This document shows positions 45,216 through 55,958 of a DNA stretch of 64,000 bases, piece after piece. The notes below the pieces were generated by a model. It was not told the DNA's origin. It did not search any database and saw only the letters and a list, made by a program, of their open reading frames with translations. The DNA is taken from positions 161,113,270 to 161,177,269 of the forward strand of contig NC_089220.1 of NCBI RefSeq assembly GCF_963924675.1. The letters run 5' to 3'. Position numbers and translations under genes: made by a program. This DNA comes from Phocoena phocoena. Its lineage: Eukaryota; Chordata; Mammalia; Artiodactyla; Phocoenidae. Every line of letters begins with the position of its first letter. The stretch's first letter is position 1.

Positions 45216-46595
45216 AAGTGTATGGCCCATAACAAATGCTTATCAAGTGAAGCTATGGGAGTATTCTGATACTGACGTCTACAGGTCTTCTCACCCCCCA
45301 CCCAGCGGCCCAGGAGCCTGGCAATCTGTCCCCAGGTCCTGTTCACAACTTCTCCCAGACAGCAGGACTTCAAATTTTAGGGGAACTAACATTCTACCCT
45401 ACAGACCATGAAGCAATATGGTAGCATGCTTGTGGGGATCCAAATAATCTTGGAAAAGTCTTGTCCCCACAATCTGTGTAATTTTCTGAAGAAAGTATAC
45501 TTCAGAGGAGAGAACATTGGCTTTGGAGCCTGGGACTGTGGTTTGAGATCCATCTCCGTCTTTCCTAGTGTGTGATGTAGGGTGACTCACGTAGCTACTC
45601 TCAGTTGTCCCACATCTGCAAAGAGGATATTAGGAATAGCCATCTCCAGGGTTTTTATTAGACTCACATATGAATGTAAACACTGACCCCAAAAAGGATA
45701 AATCAGAGCATAGGTGAGGAGCCATTAATGATTGCTAATCAAGCTGTGTATTCCTTCCCTTACCTGTCACCCCACCCCACCTCCCCCCACACACAGCCCC
45801 TTGGTCATTTCACTGCATCTTCCAACAAAAAGGAAATATCAGAGACAGGCACTCTTATTTTAAAATTTTAATAAATAGCTTAATGGAAGGCAGGGGACGC
45901 AGGGGAGGTTGTATCTGCTTGGGTTGAAAGGAGTTTGGGGAGCGCGCTGCAGATGGCTGAGTTCACCGTGCCCGCCCTGCAGTTTCCATGGAGATAGGCT
46001 GCCTGCAGAGCACACCTGTCTCCTGTCTTGTCACATCCGAGTCAGCTCTTCATTTTACATTCGCAGGCTTTCTCTTCAAAACACTCTAATTTTGCTACTA
46101 CACAACCCCCTCTCGTGCGGGGGAGTTTGCTACACACACTCATATTGGCGTGGATCTGTGCTCATGACTGCGTGGTCTGTGTGGCTTGGCACATCGACGC
46201 AAATAACTTTGATTAGTTTCAGTCTCTCTGGATAGTAACGCTTGTATCTGCTGAGGCAGGCTAGACTGGAGCTGAAACTAAACCAACGAGCTGCAAGACT
46301 CCCACCCCCACCCCCACCTTTCTGTTCTGCTCCTTCATCAATGCTTGAATCTGCAGCTGTGCCATGTTTAACCCAGGACCCTCAAAGCCCCACCTGGCTG
46401 TTGCCTCCTCTGGACACAGCCTCTGAGAGCCCTGGCCTGTGTGGGCTGAGCCTCCCATGTCTGCTGTTAACGACCTTCAATGTAAGGTGCTCTTCCCATG
46501 GTTTCAAAGAGTCCATCACAGTTGAATGCTGGCCTCTAGTTTTAGCTTCACCCAGTACATCAAGGTCACCTGGTTTTTAAAAATATTATTTCAGT
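45216..46595. other. Intergenic sequence
   Basis: No gene seen. A MIR fragment lies at 45480-45690 and a C-rich block with possible G-quadruplex on the - strand at 46299-46318. Confidence 0.5.
45480..45690 (+). repeat. MIR fragment
   Basis: 'ggctttggagcctgggactgtggtttgagatcc', 'gtgtgatgtagggtgactcacgtagctactctcag' and 'cacatctgcaaagaggatat' follow sense-strand MIR. Confidence 0.75.
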
Positions 46596-46807
46596 GCTTC
46601 CCTGGTGGCGCAGTGGTTGAGAGTCCACCTGCCGATGCAGGGAACATGGGTTCGTGCCCCGGTCCGGGAAGATCCCACATGCCGTGGAGCGGCTGGGCCC
46701 ATGAGCCATGGCCACTGAGCCTGCGCGTCCGGAGCCTGTGCTCCGCAACGGGAGAGGCCACAACAGTGAGAGGCCTGCATACTGCAAAAAAAAAAAAAAA
46801 AAAAAAA
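46596..46807 (+). repeat. CHR-type SINE with a long pure A tail
   Basis: Complete element with pol III box-like segments tggttgagagtcc and ggttcgtgcc, and an uninterrupted run of 23 A at 46786-46808. Target-site duplication attatttcagt is at 46585-46595 and 46808-46818, perfect. The pure tail and perfect duplication suggest a recent insertion. Confidence 0.97.
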
Positions 46808-46818
46808 ATTATTTCAGT

Positions 46819-48703
46819 TATGTAATATTCTTTAAACTCTGAAACCCATTGAATATGTAAAAATCCCCAATTTCAGCTCAATGCCAAGAGGCTGTACCAG
46901 CCGTCTACACACCCTAGGGTGTGTGTAACCTGGCAGACAGGCTGGAGGGAAGAGATTGCGTTGCCACCTCTGGTCCCTCTGAGCTGCCTGATCCTCAGAC
47001 CTGGCACTCTGAGCACAATCTAGAGATGACTGGTTATCTCCTGTTTATAGTGATGGTTGAATGGAAAATATTACTGGGTGGTGAACTGGCACAGCTTCAC
47101 CTTGAAATGACTAAGCCTGCATGAGTTGGATGAGTCAGACACTAACATGTTCCAGGCACAGGCCCCAGGTATGGGTTTTACCACTTTGTTTAGGGTACAG
47201 GCCTCATCCAGGTGGGACTCAAAGGCTGCCTATCCCCACGTCCTCCATTAGGAAGGAGGTGACCCCGCTGCACGCAGCAGAGCAGGGATGACAGTGATCC
47301 CTGGGGAAAGTGAGATTTTGCCTCCTGCTCTTGATTTGTGGTAAAGATTTGGCATCTGATAAAGATGTGTGGCTTTGCCCTTTGCTCACAGCCAGACCTG
47401 AGTCTTGTGTGAGGATGGGAGAGTTTATTCCTTTCCTATTCAGTCACTAGATCCCAATACTGAAACCTCAAGAGATTTACGTTCAATCACCAGCACATCA
47501 TCTTTCTCCTCCCTTTGTATTTTATTTCCAAGGGGGCAGGATGGTAGTGGTCTGGGGCATTTTTATTTCATTAGCTAAAAGGCTCTGTGTCGGCCTGTGT
47601 CACCTATAAATTCATGCCCATTGTAACAGGCCATGTATAGAAATACTCAAGGTTAGGATTAGCATGTCAAGAACTAGAGCTGGATCTTTATCATTAGTCA
47701 CTGTCCTGTCCAAGAAAATAGACCCAGAATAAGAATCTGTGCATCATGTAACATCAAGTAAGGAAAGCAAAGGAAACACACTGTCACAGCTAAGATGAGC
47801 TGCTTCTGCACTGAAGGCCCCACTTTCTCTGCTGGGGGTAAGCTCAGTGTGGTGCGATCCAGGGAGGGGCATCCCACCCAGCCAGGTGGAGGGAATCACG
47901 GAGATGTCCTTGCGTTCAGTCCCACAGTTCAGTAGGAATTGGCCACGAGGAGGGTGTGAGCTGACTGTTTAGAGGGAGCAGGAAACATAACTCAGAGGAG
48001 ACAGGAACTCTGAGCAGCTCAGAGGGAAAGTGGTGGACTAGGGTTCCAGAGAGGAAGGCTGGACTGGATAGAGAAGGGCTTGTGTGACTTGCAGGAAGGA
48101 TGTGAAGCAGGGAAGCAACAGGATCAGAAGCACAGTTCATAAAGCTCACTCTGGTGGAGGAGTGGAAGGAGGCAAGAGGGCAGCAACACAGCCTGCAGGA
48201 GACCAGGAATGAACAGGGGTAACTTGGCATCTGGGTAGCGGAAGGAGACTGAACAGACGAACGGAGAAATGGCCAATGAGATGTGGGGGATTGGTGAGGT
48301 GACAGACAGGAAGGCGGTGCGCTTAGCCTCCAGGACTTCTGGCTTCAGCATCTGGAAGAATGTCAGAGCCATTCATTGAACAGGGCGCACGGAGGTGAGC
48401 AGTGGGCAGGGTGGGGTGGGGAGGGAGGATAGAGTGATGGTGAGTTCCATTGGAGGCCTGTTGCTCTGGAAGCTCCCGGTCCTTGATTTCCGGTCACATG
48501 CAGCAGTCAGGCTTGTGGTCTAGTTCCACGTGTTTAGTTAGTTGTGACACACTTTGTGCCCCATGGGTCCCCTCACCCCCACCCCAGGGGGGAAACAGCA
48601 GGACCTGGAAAACTGGTCAGCTCTTAGTGTTCTCTAAATCATGTCAACACAAAGGAAAATGCATTTGTGCACACCATGGAAATGCTATGTGGTTCATGAG
48701 ATT
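46819..48703. other. Intergenic sequence
   Basis: No gene recognised. The purine-rich part at 47940-48370 resembles an old LINE (L2-like) remnant. Confidence 0.45.
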
Positions 48704-48720
48704 AAAAAGGCAACAATCTT
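48704..48720 (+). repeat. Target-site duplication of the second L1 (5' copy)
   Basis: The 17-base aaaaaggcaacaatctt is repeated exactly at 52949-52965, on the other side of the L1. Confidence 0.95.
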
Positions 48721-51700
48721 GGAGAAAGATATTCCATGCAAATTGAAATCAGAAGAAAGCTGGAGTAGCAATTCTCATATCAGACAAAATAGACTTTAAA
48801 ATAAAGACTATTACAAGAGACAAAGAAGGACACTACATAATGGTCAAGGGATCAATCCAAGAAGAAGATATAACAACTGTAAATATCTATGCACCCAACA
48901 TAGGAGCACCTCAATACATAAGGCAAATACTAACAGCCATAAAAGGGGAAATTGACAGTAACACAATCATAGTAGGGGACTTTTAACACCCCACTTTCAC
49001 CCATGGACAGATCATCCAAAATGAAAATAAATAAGGAAACACAAGCTTTAAATGATACATTAAACAAGATGGACTTAATTGATATTTATAGGACATTCCA
49101 TCCAAAAACAACAGAATACTCTTTCTTCTCAAGTGCTCATGGAACATTCTCCAGGATAGACCATATCTTGGGTCACAAATCAAGCCTTGGTAAATTTAAG
49201 AAAATTGAAATCGTATCAAGTATCTTTTCTGACCACAACACTATGGGACTAGATATCAATTACAGGAAAAAATCTGTAAAAAAAATACGAACACATGGAG
49301 GCTAAACAATACACTACTTAATAACCAAGAGACCACTGGAGAAATCAAAAAATACCTAGAAACAAATGACAATGAAAACATGACCACCCAAAACCTATGG
49401 GATGCAGCAAAAGCAGTTCTAAGAGGGAAGTTTATAGCAATACAATCCTACCTTAAGAAACAAGAAACATCTCAAATAAACAACCTAACCTTACACCTAA
49501 AGCAGTTAGAGAAAGAAGAACAAAAAACCCCCAAAGTTAGCAGAAGGAAAGAAATCATAAAGATCAGACCAGAAATAAATGAAAAAGAAATGAAGTGAAC
49601 AATAGCAAAGATCAATAAAACTAAAAGCTTGTTCTTTGAGAAGATAAACAAAATTGATAAACCATTAGCCAGACTCATCAAGAAAAAAATGGAGAAGACT
49701 CAAATCAATAGAATTAGAAATGAAAAAGGAGAAGTAACAACTGACACTGCAGAAATACAAAGGATCATGAGAGATTATTACAAGCAACGGTACGCCAATA
49801 AAATGGACAACCTGGAAGAAATGGACAAATTCTTAGAAAAGCACAACCTTCTGAGACTGAACCAGGAAGAAATAGAAAATATAAACAGACCAATCACAAG
49901 CACTGAAATTGAAACTGTGATTAAAAATCTTCCAACAAACAATAGCCCAGGACCAGATGGCTTCACAGGCGAATTCTATCAAACATTTAGAGAAGAGCTA
50001 ACACCTATCCTTCTCAAACTCTTCCAAAATATAGCAGAGGGAGGAACACTCCCAAACTCACTCTACGAGACCACCGTCACCGTGATACCAAAACCAAAGA
50101 TGTTACAAAAAAAAAAAAAAAAAACTACAGGCCAGTATCACTGATGAACATAGATGCAAAAATCCTAAACAAAATACTAGTAAACAGAATCCAACAGCAC
50201 ATTAAAAGGATCATACACCATGATCAAGTGGGGCTTATCTCAGGAATGCAAGGATTCTTCAATATACGCAAATCAATCAAAGTGATACACCGTATTAAAA
50301 AATTGAAGAATAAAAGCCATATCATCATCTCAATAGATGCAGGAAAAACTTTAGACAAAAGTCAACACCCATTTATGATAAAAACCCTCCAGAAAGTAGG
50401 CATAGAGGGAACTTTCCTCAACATAATAAAGGCCATATATGACAAACCCACAGCCAACATCATCCTCAATGGAGAAAAACTGGAACCATTTCCACTAAGA
50501 TCAGGAACAAGACAGGGTTTCCCACTCTCACCACTATTATTCAACATTGTTTTGGAAGTTTTAGCCACAGCAATCAGAGAAGAAAAAGAAATGAATCCAA
50601 GTTCGAAAAGAAGAAATAAAGCTGTCGCTGTTTGTGGATGACATGATACTATACACAGAGGATCCTAAAGATGCTAACAGAAAACTACTAGAGTTAATCA
50701 ATGAATTTGGTAAAGTAGCAGGATACAAAATTAACGCACAGGAATCTCTTGCATTCCTATACACTAATGACGAAAAATCTGAAAGTGAAATTAAGGAAAC
50801 ACTCCCATTTACCATTACAACAAAAAGAATAAAATATCTAGCAATAAACCTACCTAAGGAGACAAAAGACCTGTATGCAGAAAATTATAAGACACTGATG
50901 AAAGAAATTAAAGATGATATAAATAGATGGAGAGATATACCATGTTCTTGGATTGAAAGAATCAACATTGTGAAAATGACTATACTACCCAGAACAATCT
51001 ACAGATTCAATGCAATCCCTATCAAATGACAAATGGCATTTTTCACAGAACTAGAACAAAAAATTTCACAATTTGTATGGAAACACAAAAGATCCCGAAT
51101 AGCCAAAGCAATCTTGAGAAAGGAAAATGGAGCTGGCGGAATCAAGCTCCTTGAGTTCAGACTATACTACAACGCTACAATAATCAAGACAGTATGGTCC
51201 TAGCACAAAAATAGAAATATAGATCAATGGAATAGGATAGAAAGCCCAGAGATAAACCCACGCACATATGGTCACGTTATCTTTGATAAAGGAGGCAAAG
51301 ATACACAATGGAGAAAAGACAGCCTCTTCAATAAGTGGTGCTGGGAAAACTGGACAGCTACATGTAAAACAATGAAATTAGAACACTCCCTAAGACCATA
51401 CACAGCAATAAACTCAAAATGGATTAAAGACCTAAATGTAAGGTCAGACACTATAAAACTCTTAGAGGAAGACATAGGCAGAACACTCTATGACATACAT
51501 CACAGCAAGATCCTTTTTGACCCACCTCCTAGAGAAATGGAAATAAAAACAAAAATAAACAAATGGGACCTAATGAAACTTAAAAGTTTTTGCATAGCAA
51601 AGGAAACCATAAACAAGATAAAAAGACAACCCTCAGAATGGGAGAAAATATTTGCAAATGAAGCAACTGACAAATGATTAATCTCCAAAATATACAAGCA

Positions 51701-52353
51701 GCTCGTGCAGCTAATATCAAAAAAACAAAGAACCCAATCCAAAAATGGGCAGAAGACCTAAATAGACATTTCTCCAAAGAAGATATACAGACTGCCGACA
51801 AACACATGAAAGAATGCTCAACATCATTAATCATTAGAGAAATACAAATCAAAACTACAATGAGGGATCACCTCACACCAGTCAGAATGAGTATCATCAA
51901 AAAATCTGCAGACAATGAATGCTGGAGAGGGTGTGGAGAAAAGGAAACCTTCTTGCACTGCTGGTGGAATGTAAATTGACGCAGCCACTATGGAGAACAG
52001 TATGGACGTTCCTTAAAAAACTAAAAATAGAACTACCATACGACCCAGCAATCCCACGACTGGGCATATACCCTGAGAAAACCATAATTCAAAAAGAGTC
52101 ATGTACCACAGTGTTCATTGTAGCTCTATTTACAATAGCCAGGGCACGGAAACAACCTAAGTGTCCATTGACAGATGAATGGATAAAGAAGATGTGGCAC
52201 ATATATACAATGGAACATTACTCAACCATAAAAAGAAACGAAATTGAGTTTTTTGTAGCAAGGTGGATGGACGTAGAGTCTGTCATACAGAGTGAAGTAA
52301 CTCAGAAAGAGAAAAACAAATACCGTATGCTAACACATATATATGGAATCTAA
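48721..52353 (+). pseudogene. L1 ORF2 pseudogene, partial
   Basis: The remaining endonuclease part contains the GDF-type segment interrupted by a stop at about 48985, then MDRSSKMKINKETQAL and HGTFSRIDHILGHKS with FSDHNT. The reverse transcriptase contains [13 protein letters not shown] (about 49950), is broken at an 18-A run (50107-50124), resumes with [11 protein letters not shown], and has FVDDM in place of FADDM at about 50630, where the frame also changes. The C-terminal HCWW Cys-rich segment and a terminal MLTHIYGI follow. At least four disruptions make it non-functional. Confidence 0.9.
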
Positions 52354-52950
52354 AAAAACAAAAAAAAGAGGTCATGAAGAATCTAGGGGCAGGATGGGAG
52401 TAAAGACGCAGACCTACAAGAGAATGGACTTGAGGACATGGGGAGGGGGAAGGGTAAGCTGGGATGAAGTAAGAGAGTGGCATGGACATATATACACTAC
52501 CAAATGTAAAATAGATAGCTAGTGGGAAGCAGCTGCACAGCACAGGGAGATCAGCTCAGTGCTTTTTGACCACCTAGAGGGGTGGGATAGGGGGGGTGGG
52601 AGGGAGGGAGGGAAGAGGGAAGAGATATGGGGAATATGTATATGTATATCTGATTCACTTTGGGTTTTTTTTTTTGTTTTTTTTTTTTTGCGGTACGCGG
52701 GCCTCTCACTGTTGTGGCCTCTCCTGTCGCGGAGCGACTCGCAGGCTCAGCGGCCATGGCTCACGGGCCCAGCCGCTCCACAGCATGTGGGATCTTCCCG
52801 AACCGGGGCACGAACCCGTGTCCCCTGCATCGGCAGGCAGACTCTCAACCACTGCACCACCAGGGAAGCCCCTGATTCACTTTGTTATAAAGCAGAAACT
52901 AACACACCATGGTAAAGCAATTATACTCCAATAAAGATGTTAAAAAAAAA
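52354..52950 (+). other. L1 3' UTR of the truncated copy
   Basis: The 3' UTR carries a G-rich tract at 52577-52620 and, after the nested SINE, the terminal 'cattcactttgttataaagcag'-like part with AATAAA at 52930-52935. Confidence 0.8.
52663..52871 (-). repeat. CHR-type SINE nested in the L1 3' UTR
   Basis: Antisense copy; T-tail on the + strand, tgcggtacgcgggcctc body and terminal 'accagggaagccc'. The 13-base target-site duplication ctgattcactttg is L1 sequence and occurs at 52650-52662 and 52872-52884. A short internal deletion removes the usual cagcacaggctc segment near 52733-52742. Confidence 0.96.
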
Positions 52951-52965
52951 AAAGGCAACAATCTT

Positions 52966-53530
52966 TTTATTCCTAATATTAAACGACTATAATCATTTTT
53001 GTTACATGAAGCAAAAACTATAGCCCTGTTATAAATTCTGAAAGAGCTGACTGATAGTAATCAATTTTGTTACATTAGTAAAAGCTTCAAGATTCAGGTA
53101 GCCAACCAGTAAATAATTAATAATGCCTATGTGGAAAGGCATCTAAGAGATGCAAAGATGTTTATGATGGACCACATCCTAAAATAATTTGTCATTTTAA
53201 TAGGCATTCATGAATACAAATAGCTATAGTTAGAGGTATATATTTTATAAGAACTGTTAGCCGACTATCAGCAAAACGCCAGGATGGAGAGGTTAGCTCT
53301 GATTGGGGTGGGGGGAAATCATGAGGGGAATTTTCAGGACTAAGGTCACTTGGGTTGAGGATGCTTTATGAATCAGACTGGAGCTTTGAGCATGAGTACG
53401 ATTTCATTCTAAATGCCACAGTGGGTATTTCGGCCACCATCAAAGAAGGTGGTCCCATTCAAGTGTCAAGGGCATACATTAGGTCAAACCATATGACACT
53501 ACCATTTTTATAAGTTAAAAAACTATTTGT
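52966..53530. other. Intergenic sequence
   Basis: About 560 bases of AT-rich DNA with nothing recognised. Confidence 0.5.
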
Positions 53531-53770
53531 GGGGCTTCCCTGGTGGCGCAGTGGTTGAGGGTCTGCCTGCCAATGCAGGGGACACGGGTTCGAGTTCTCG
53601 TCTGGGAGGATCCCACATGCCGCGGAGCAACTGGGCCCGTGAGCCACAACTACTGAGCCTGGGCAATGAAGAGTGGCCCCCGCTTGCCGCAACTAGAGAA
53701 AGCCCTCGCACAGAAATGAAGACCCAACACAGCCAAAAATAAATAAATATATTAAAAAAAAAAAAAAAAA
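53531..53770 (+). repeat. CHR-2-like SINE, internally shortened
   Basis: Begins as the CHR type (ggggcttccctggtggcg, tggttgagggtctg, ggttcgagttc) but its 3' half is the CHR-2 form: 'gccgcaactagagaaagccc', 'gaagacccaacacagccaaaaataaataaa'. The part between 'ctactgagcctg' and 'gaagagtggcccccg' is shorter than usual. Target-site duplication aaaactatttg is before (53519-53529) and after (53771-53781). Confidence 0.92.
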
Positions 53771-54679
53771 AAAACTATTTGAATATTGGCAATCTTATGA
53801 AGCTCAACACAATAATCCTATTTGATCTGAGGCCCGAGTTCCAAGAATCCCCAACACGTGCTCCGGATCCTGCAGCCTGCTAACGGGGCTTGGCTGGTGA
53901 GGTACCAGCATCCACACATCCTCTACATCCTGAGACATTCCAAGGAGCCCACACTTTTCACTGGAACAAATTCATGTCGTTGGAGGCCTGTGGACAATTT
54001 GGAAAATTCGCTGGTGACATCAACCTCATTCCCCGGATTCTTGTGGACAATAAAGGAGAAACTGATTAAGTCACGGTCCTGATGACAAATGCCCTGGGCA
54101 GGTCTTGCATCTGAAATTCTCACTAAAACCAAGGCTCTTAAGCCTTGGCAGCTTCTAAGAAATCCAAGTTAACTTCCTGTTCAATCTTTCGTGTAGGAGA
54201 TTAATCACAAGAGCATCACCATCGTCCCAACCTTACTTTGCTGAAACTTGCCCGGGGTTGAAAATACCAGTTTGAGTCCAGACCTGCGTCCCGCAGGAGC
54301 ATCCTCTAAGGCCAGGCTGAGTCAGGCTTTTTGAAGCACGAGTGCTTTTTGGAGCCAACTGATTTGATGCTGTCAGCTGATGGGGACACAGTGATTCCTG
54401 GAAGTTGAGACCATGAACTGGGGCATATTTTAAAAACCATATTAGAAAACCATTTCAACATATGGATGGAGATGAGAAAAACAGTTTTTCTGGTAAATAA
54501 TTGAAGTGATTACATTTTGGCCCTGCCCAGGATTGTGGATTCAACTACAGCATGACAGTGGGATTATTGTGTACAGCTCTAAATTCACCCCCCCAAATGG
54601 CCTTGTTTTTTTTTAAAGGGACAGTCTCCTTCTGGAATTAGAAAAACGCTTTGGGATACCGAAAGATCCCACAAATGTT

Positions 54680-54790
54680 TTCAGACATTATTTCATTGGC
54701 CCTGCAGCCCTTTTATGGCTCCTGTTTGGCTCGGTTCAGATGCTGAGGCAAAGCAGGGAGCTGGGCCAAGGTCACCCCCCAGCACTGGCC
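54680..54790 (-). repeat. MIR-like fragment
   Basis: 'acattatttcattggccctgcagcccttttatgg' followed by 'gatgctgaggcaaagcagggagctgggccaaggtca' fits antisense MIR. Confidence 0.6.
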
Positions 54791-55049
54791 GAGGTGTGCC
54801 TAGCAGAGGATGGCACGCATTCTGGTTGTGACAGAGAGAAAACACTGCCTCAGCAGCTTGGATTGGTGACTGCTTTCCTTCTGTGAGCAGGAGAGAAAAA
54901 AAAATTCAGTTAGAGCTGACTTTAGCAGTTTGGTGAATGGAGCCCGGGGTCCATGGGCACCCCCGGCAGCCACCCACGTAGGCTGGGAGGGCAGTTTGGA
55001 GAAGACTCACGGCCCTGGGTCAACATGTCCACGAGATCAGCCCTGAGGT

Positions 55050-55180
55050 TGTCTTCCCCAGCCATGGTCCAGCTTCCTGCTTTTACACACGAGGATGTGA
55101 ATCCCAAGGGGGTGAAGGCCTTTTCTAAGGTCACAAAGAGATGGTGGCATGCCAGGTCTCTTGGTTCCAAAAAACTGGGT
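55050..55180 (-). repeat. MIR-like fragment
   Basis: 'ttttacacacgaggatgtgaatccc' and 'ggccttttctaaggtcacaaagagatggtggc' follow antisense MIR. Confidence 0.55.
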
Positions 55181-55736
55181 GAGGAGGGGAAATTGAGTGG
55201 GCAGGGGAAGGGAGAGAAAAGAGAAGGGGAAGAATGAAGAAAACGGGGCAGAAGGAGAAAATGAAGTGTTGGGAGAGGAGATGCTTTCATGTCCCTGGCC
55301 TACGGCCTGCTGACCACCTGTGGAAATGTGTACCATGGGAGGTGGCTCAGGACCCCTGAGAAGCAGGGACCCCAGCGCTGCCCCTGTAGGATTGGAAATG
55401 CCAGAACTGAGTGCCACCCCATCCAGGTGCTGTGCACACATGACCTCCTACAAGAAAAGTGGGGGCCCATTTTATAAATGAGTGAACTTCTCTGCCCCGT
55501 TCTATTGCCATGGCCAGGCCTGTGTGGGCCCAGCCCTCCCCGTGTCCATGCCCACCCTCCCACAGACACGTGTCATGAATGCCGCGGGTCCCCTGGCACA
55601 GGAGCACTGGGCCGGCAGGTGGAAGACACTGGGGAAAAGCAGGGGAATGTTGATCCTGGCCAACATGGTGGTACGTTTTCTCTCTTCTTGTGGTTGTAAC
55701 CAAGAATCTCCCATGTTGTTTAAAAAACAAACCGGA

Positions 55737-55927
55737 GGGCTTCCCTGGTGGCGCAGTGGTTGAGAGTCCGCCTGCTGATGCAGGGGACACGGGTTCGTGC
55801 CCCGGTCCGGGAGGATCCCACATGCCGCGGAGCGGCTGGGCCCGTGAGCCATGGCCGCTGAGCCTGCGCGTCTGGAGCCTGTGCTCCGCAGAGGGAGAGG
55901 CCACAACAGTGAGAGGCCCGCGTACTG

Positions 55928-55945
<18 letters not shown>
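55737..55945 (+). repeat. CHR-type SINE
   Basis: Full-length copy close to the apparent consensus, with CpG sites still intact at several positions (gccgcggagcggctgggcccg). Interrupted A tail to about 55956. The flanking aaaaaacaaaccgga and a similar aaaaaaccgga form the target-site duplication. Long open frames across this region are translations of the SINE. Confidence 0.96.

Positions 55946-55958
<13 letters not shown>

Larger units (their letters stand above)
48721..52950 (+). mobile_element. 5'-truncated L1 LINE with nested SINE
   Basis: Starts inside the ORF2 endonuclease region and runs through the reverse transcriptase, 3' UTR and AATAAA to an A tail, with a perfect 17-base target-site duplication. 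The 5' truncation is the usual result of incomplete reverse transcription. ORF2 is broken. A CHR SINE sits in its 3' UTR. It is of the same general family as the L1 at 9801-16925 and the two can be aligned over 4 kb. Confidence 0.96.
53782..55736. other. Intergenic sequence with MIR pieces
   Basis: No gene recognised. Antisense MIR-like pieces lie near 54680-54790 and 55050-55180. Confidence 0.5.
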
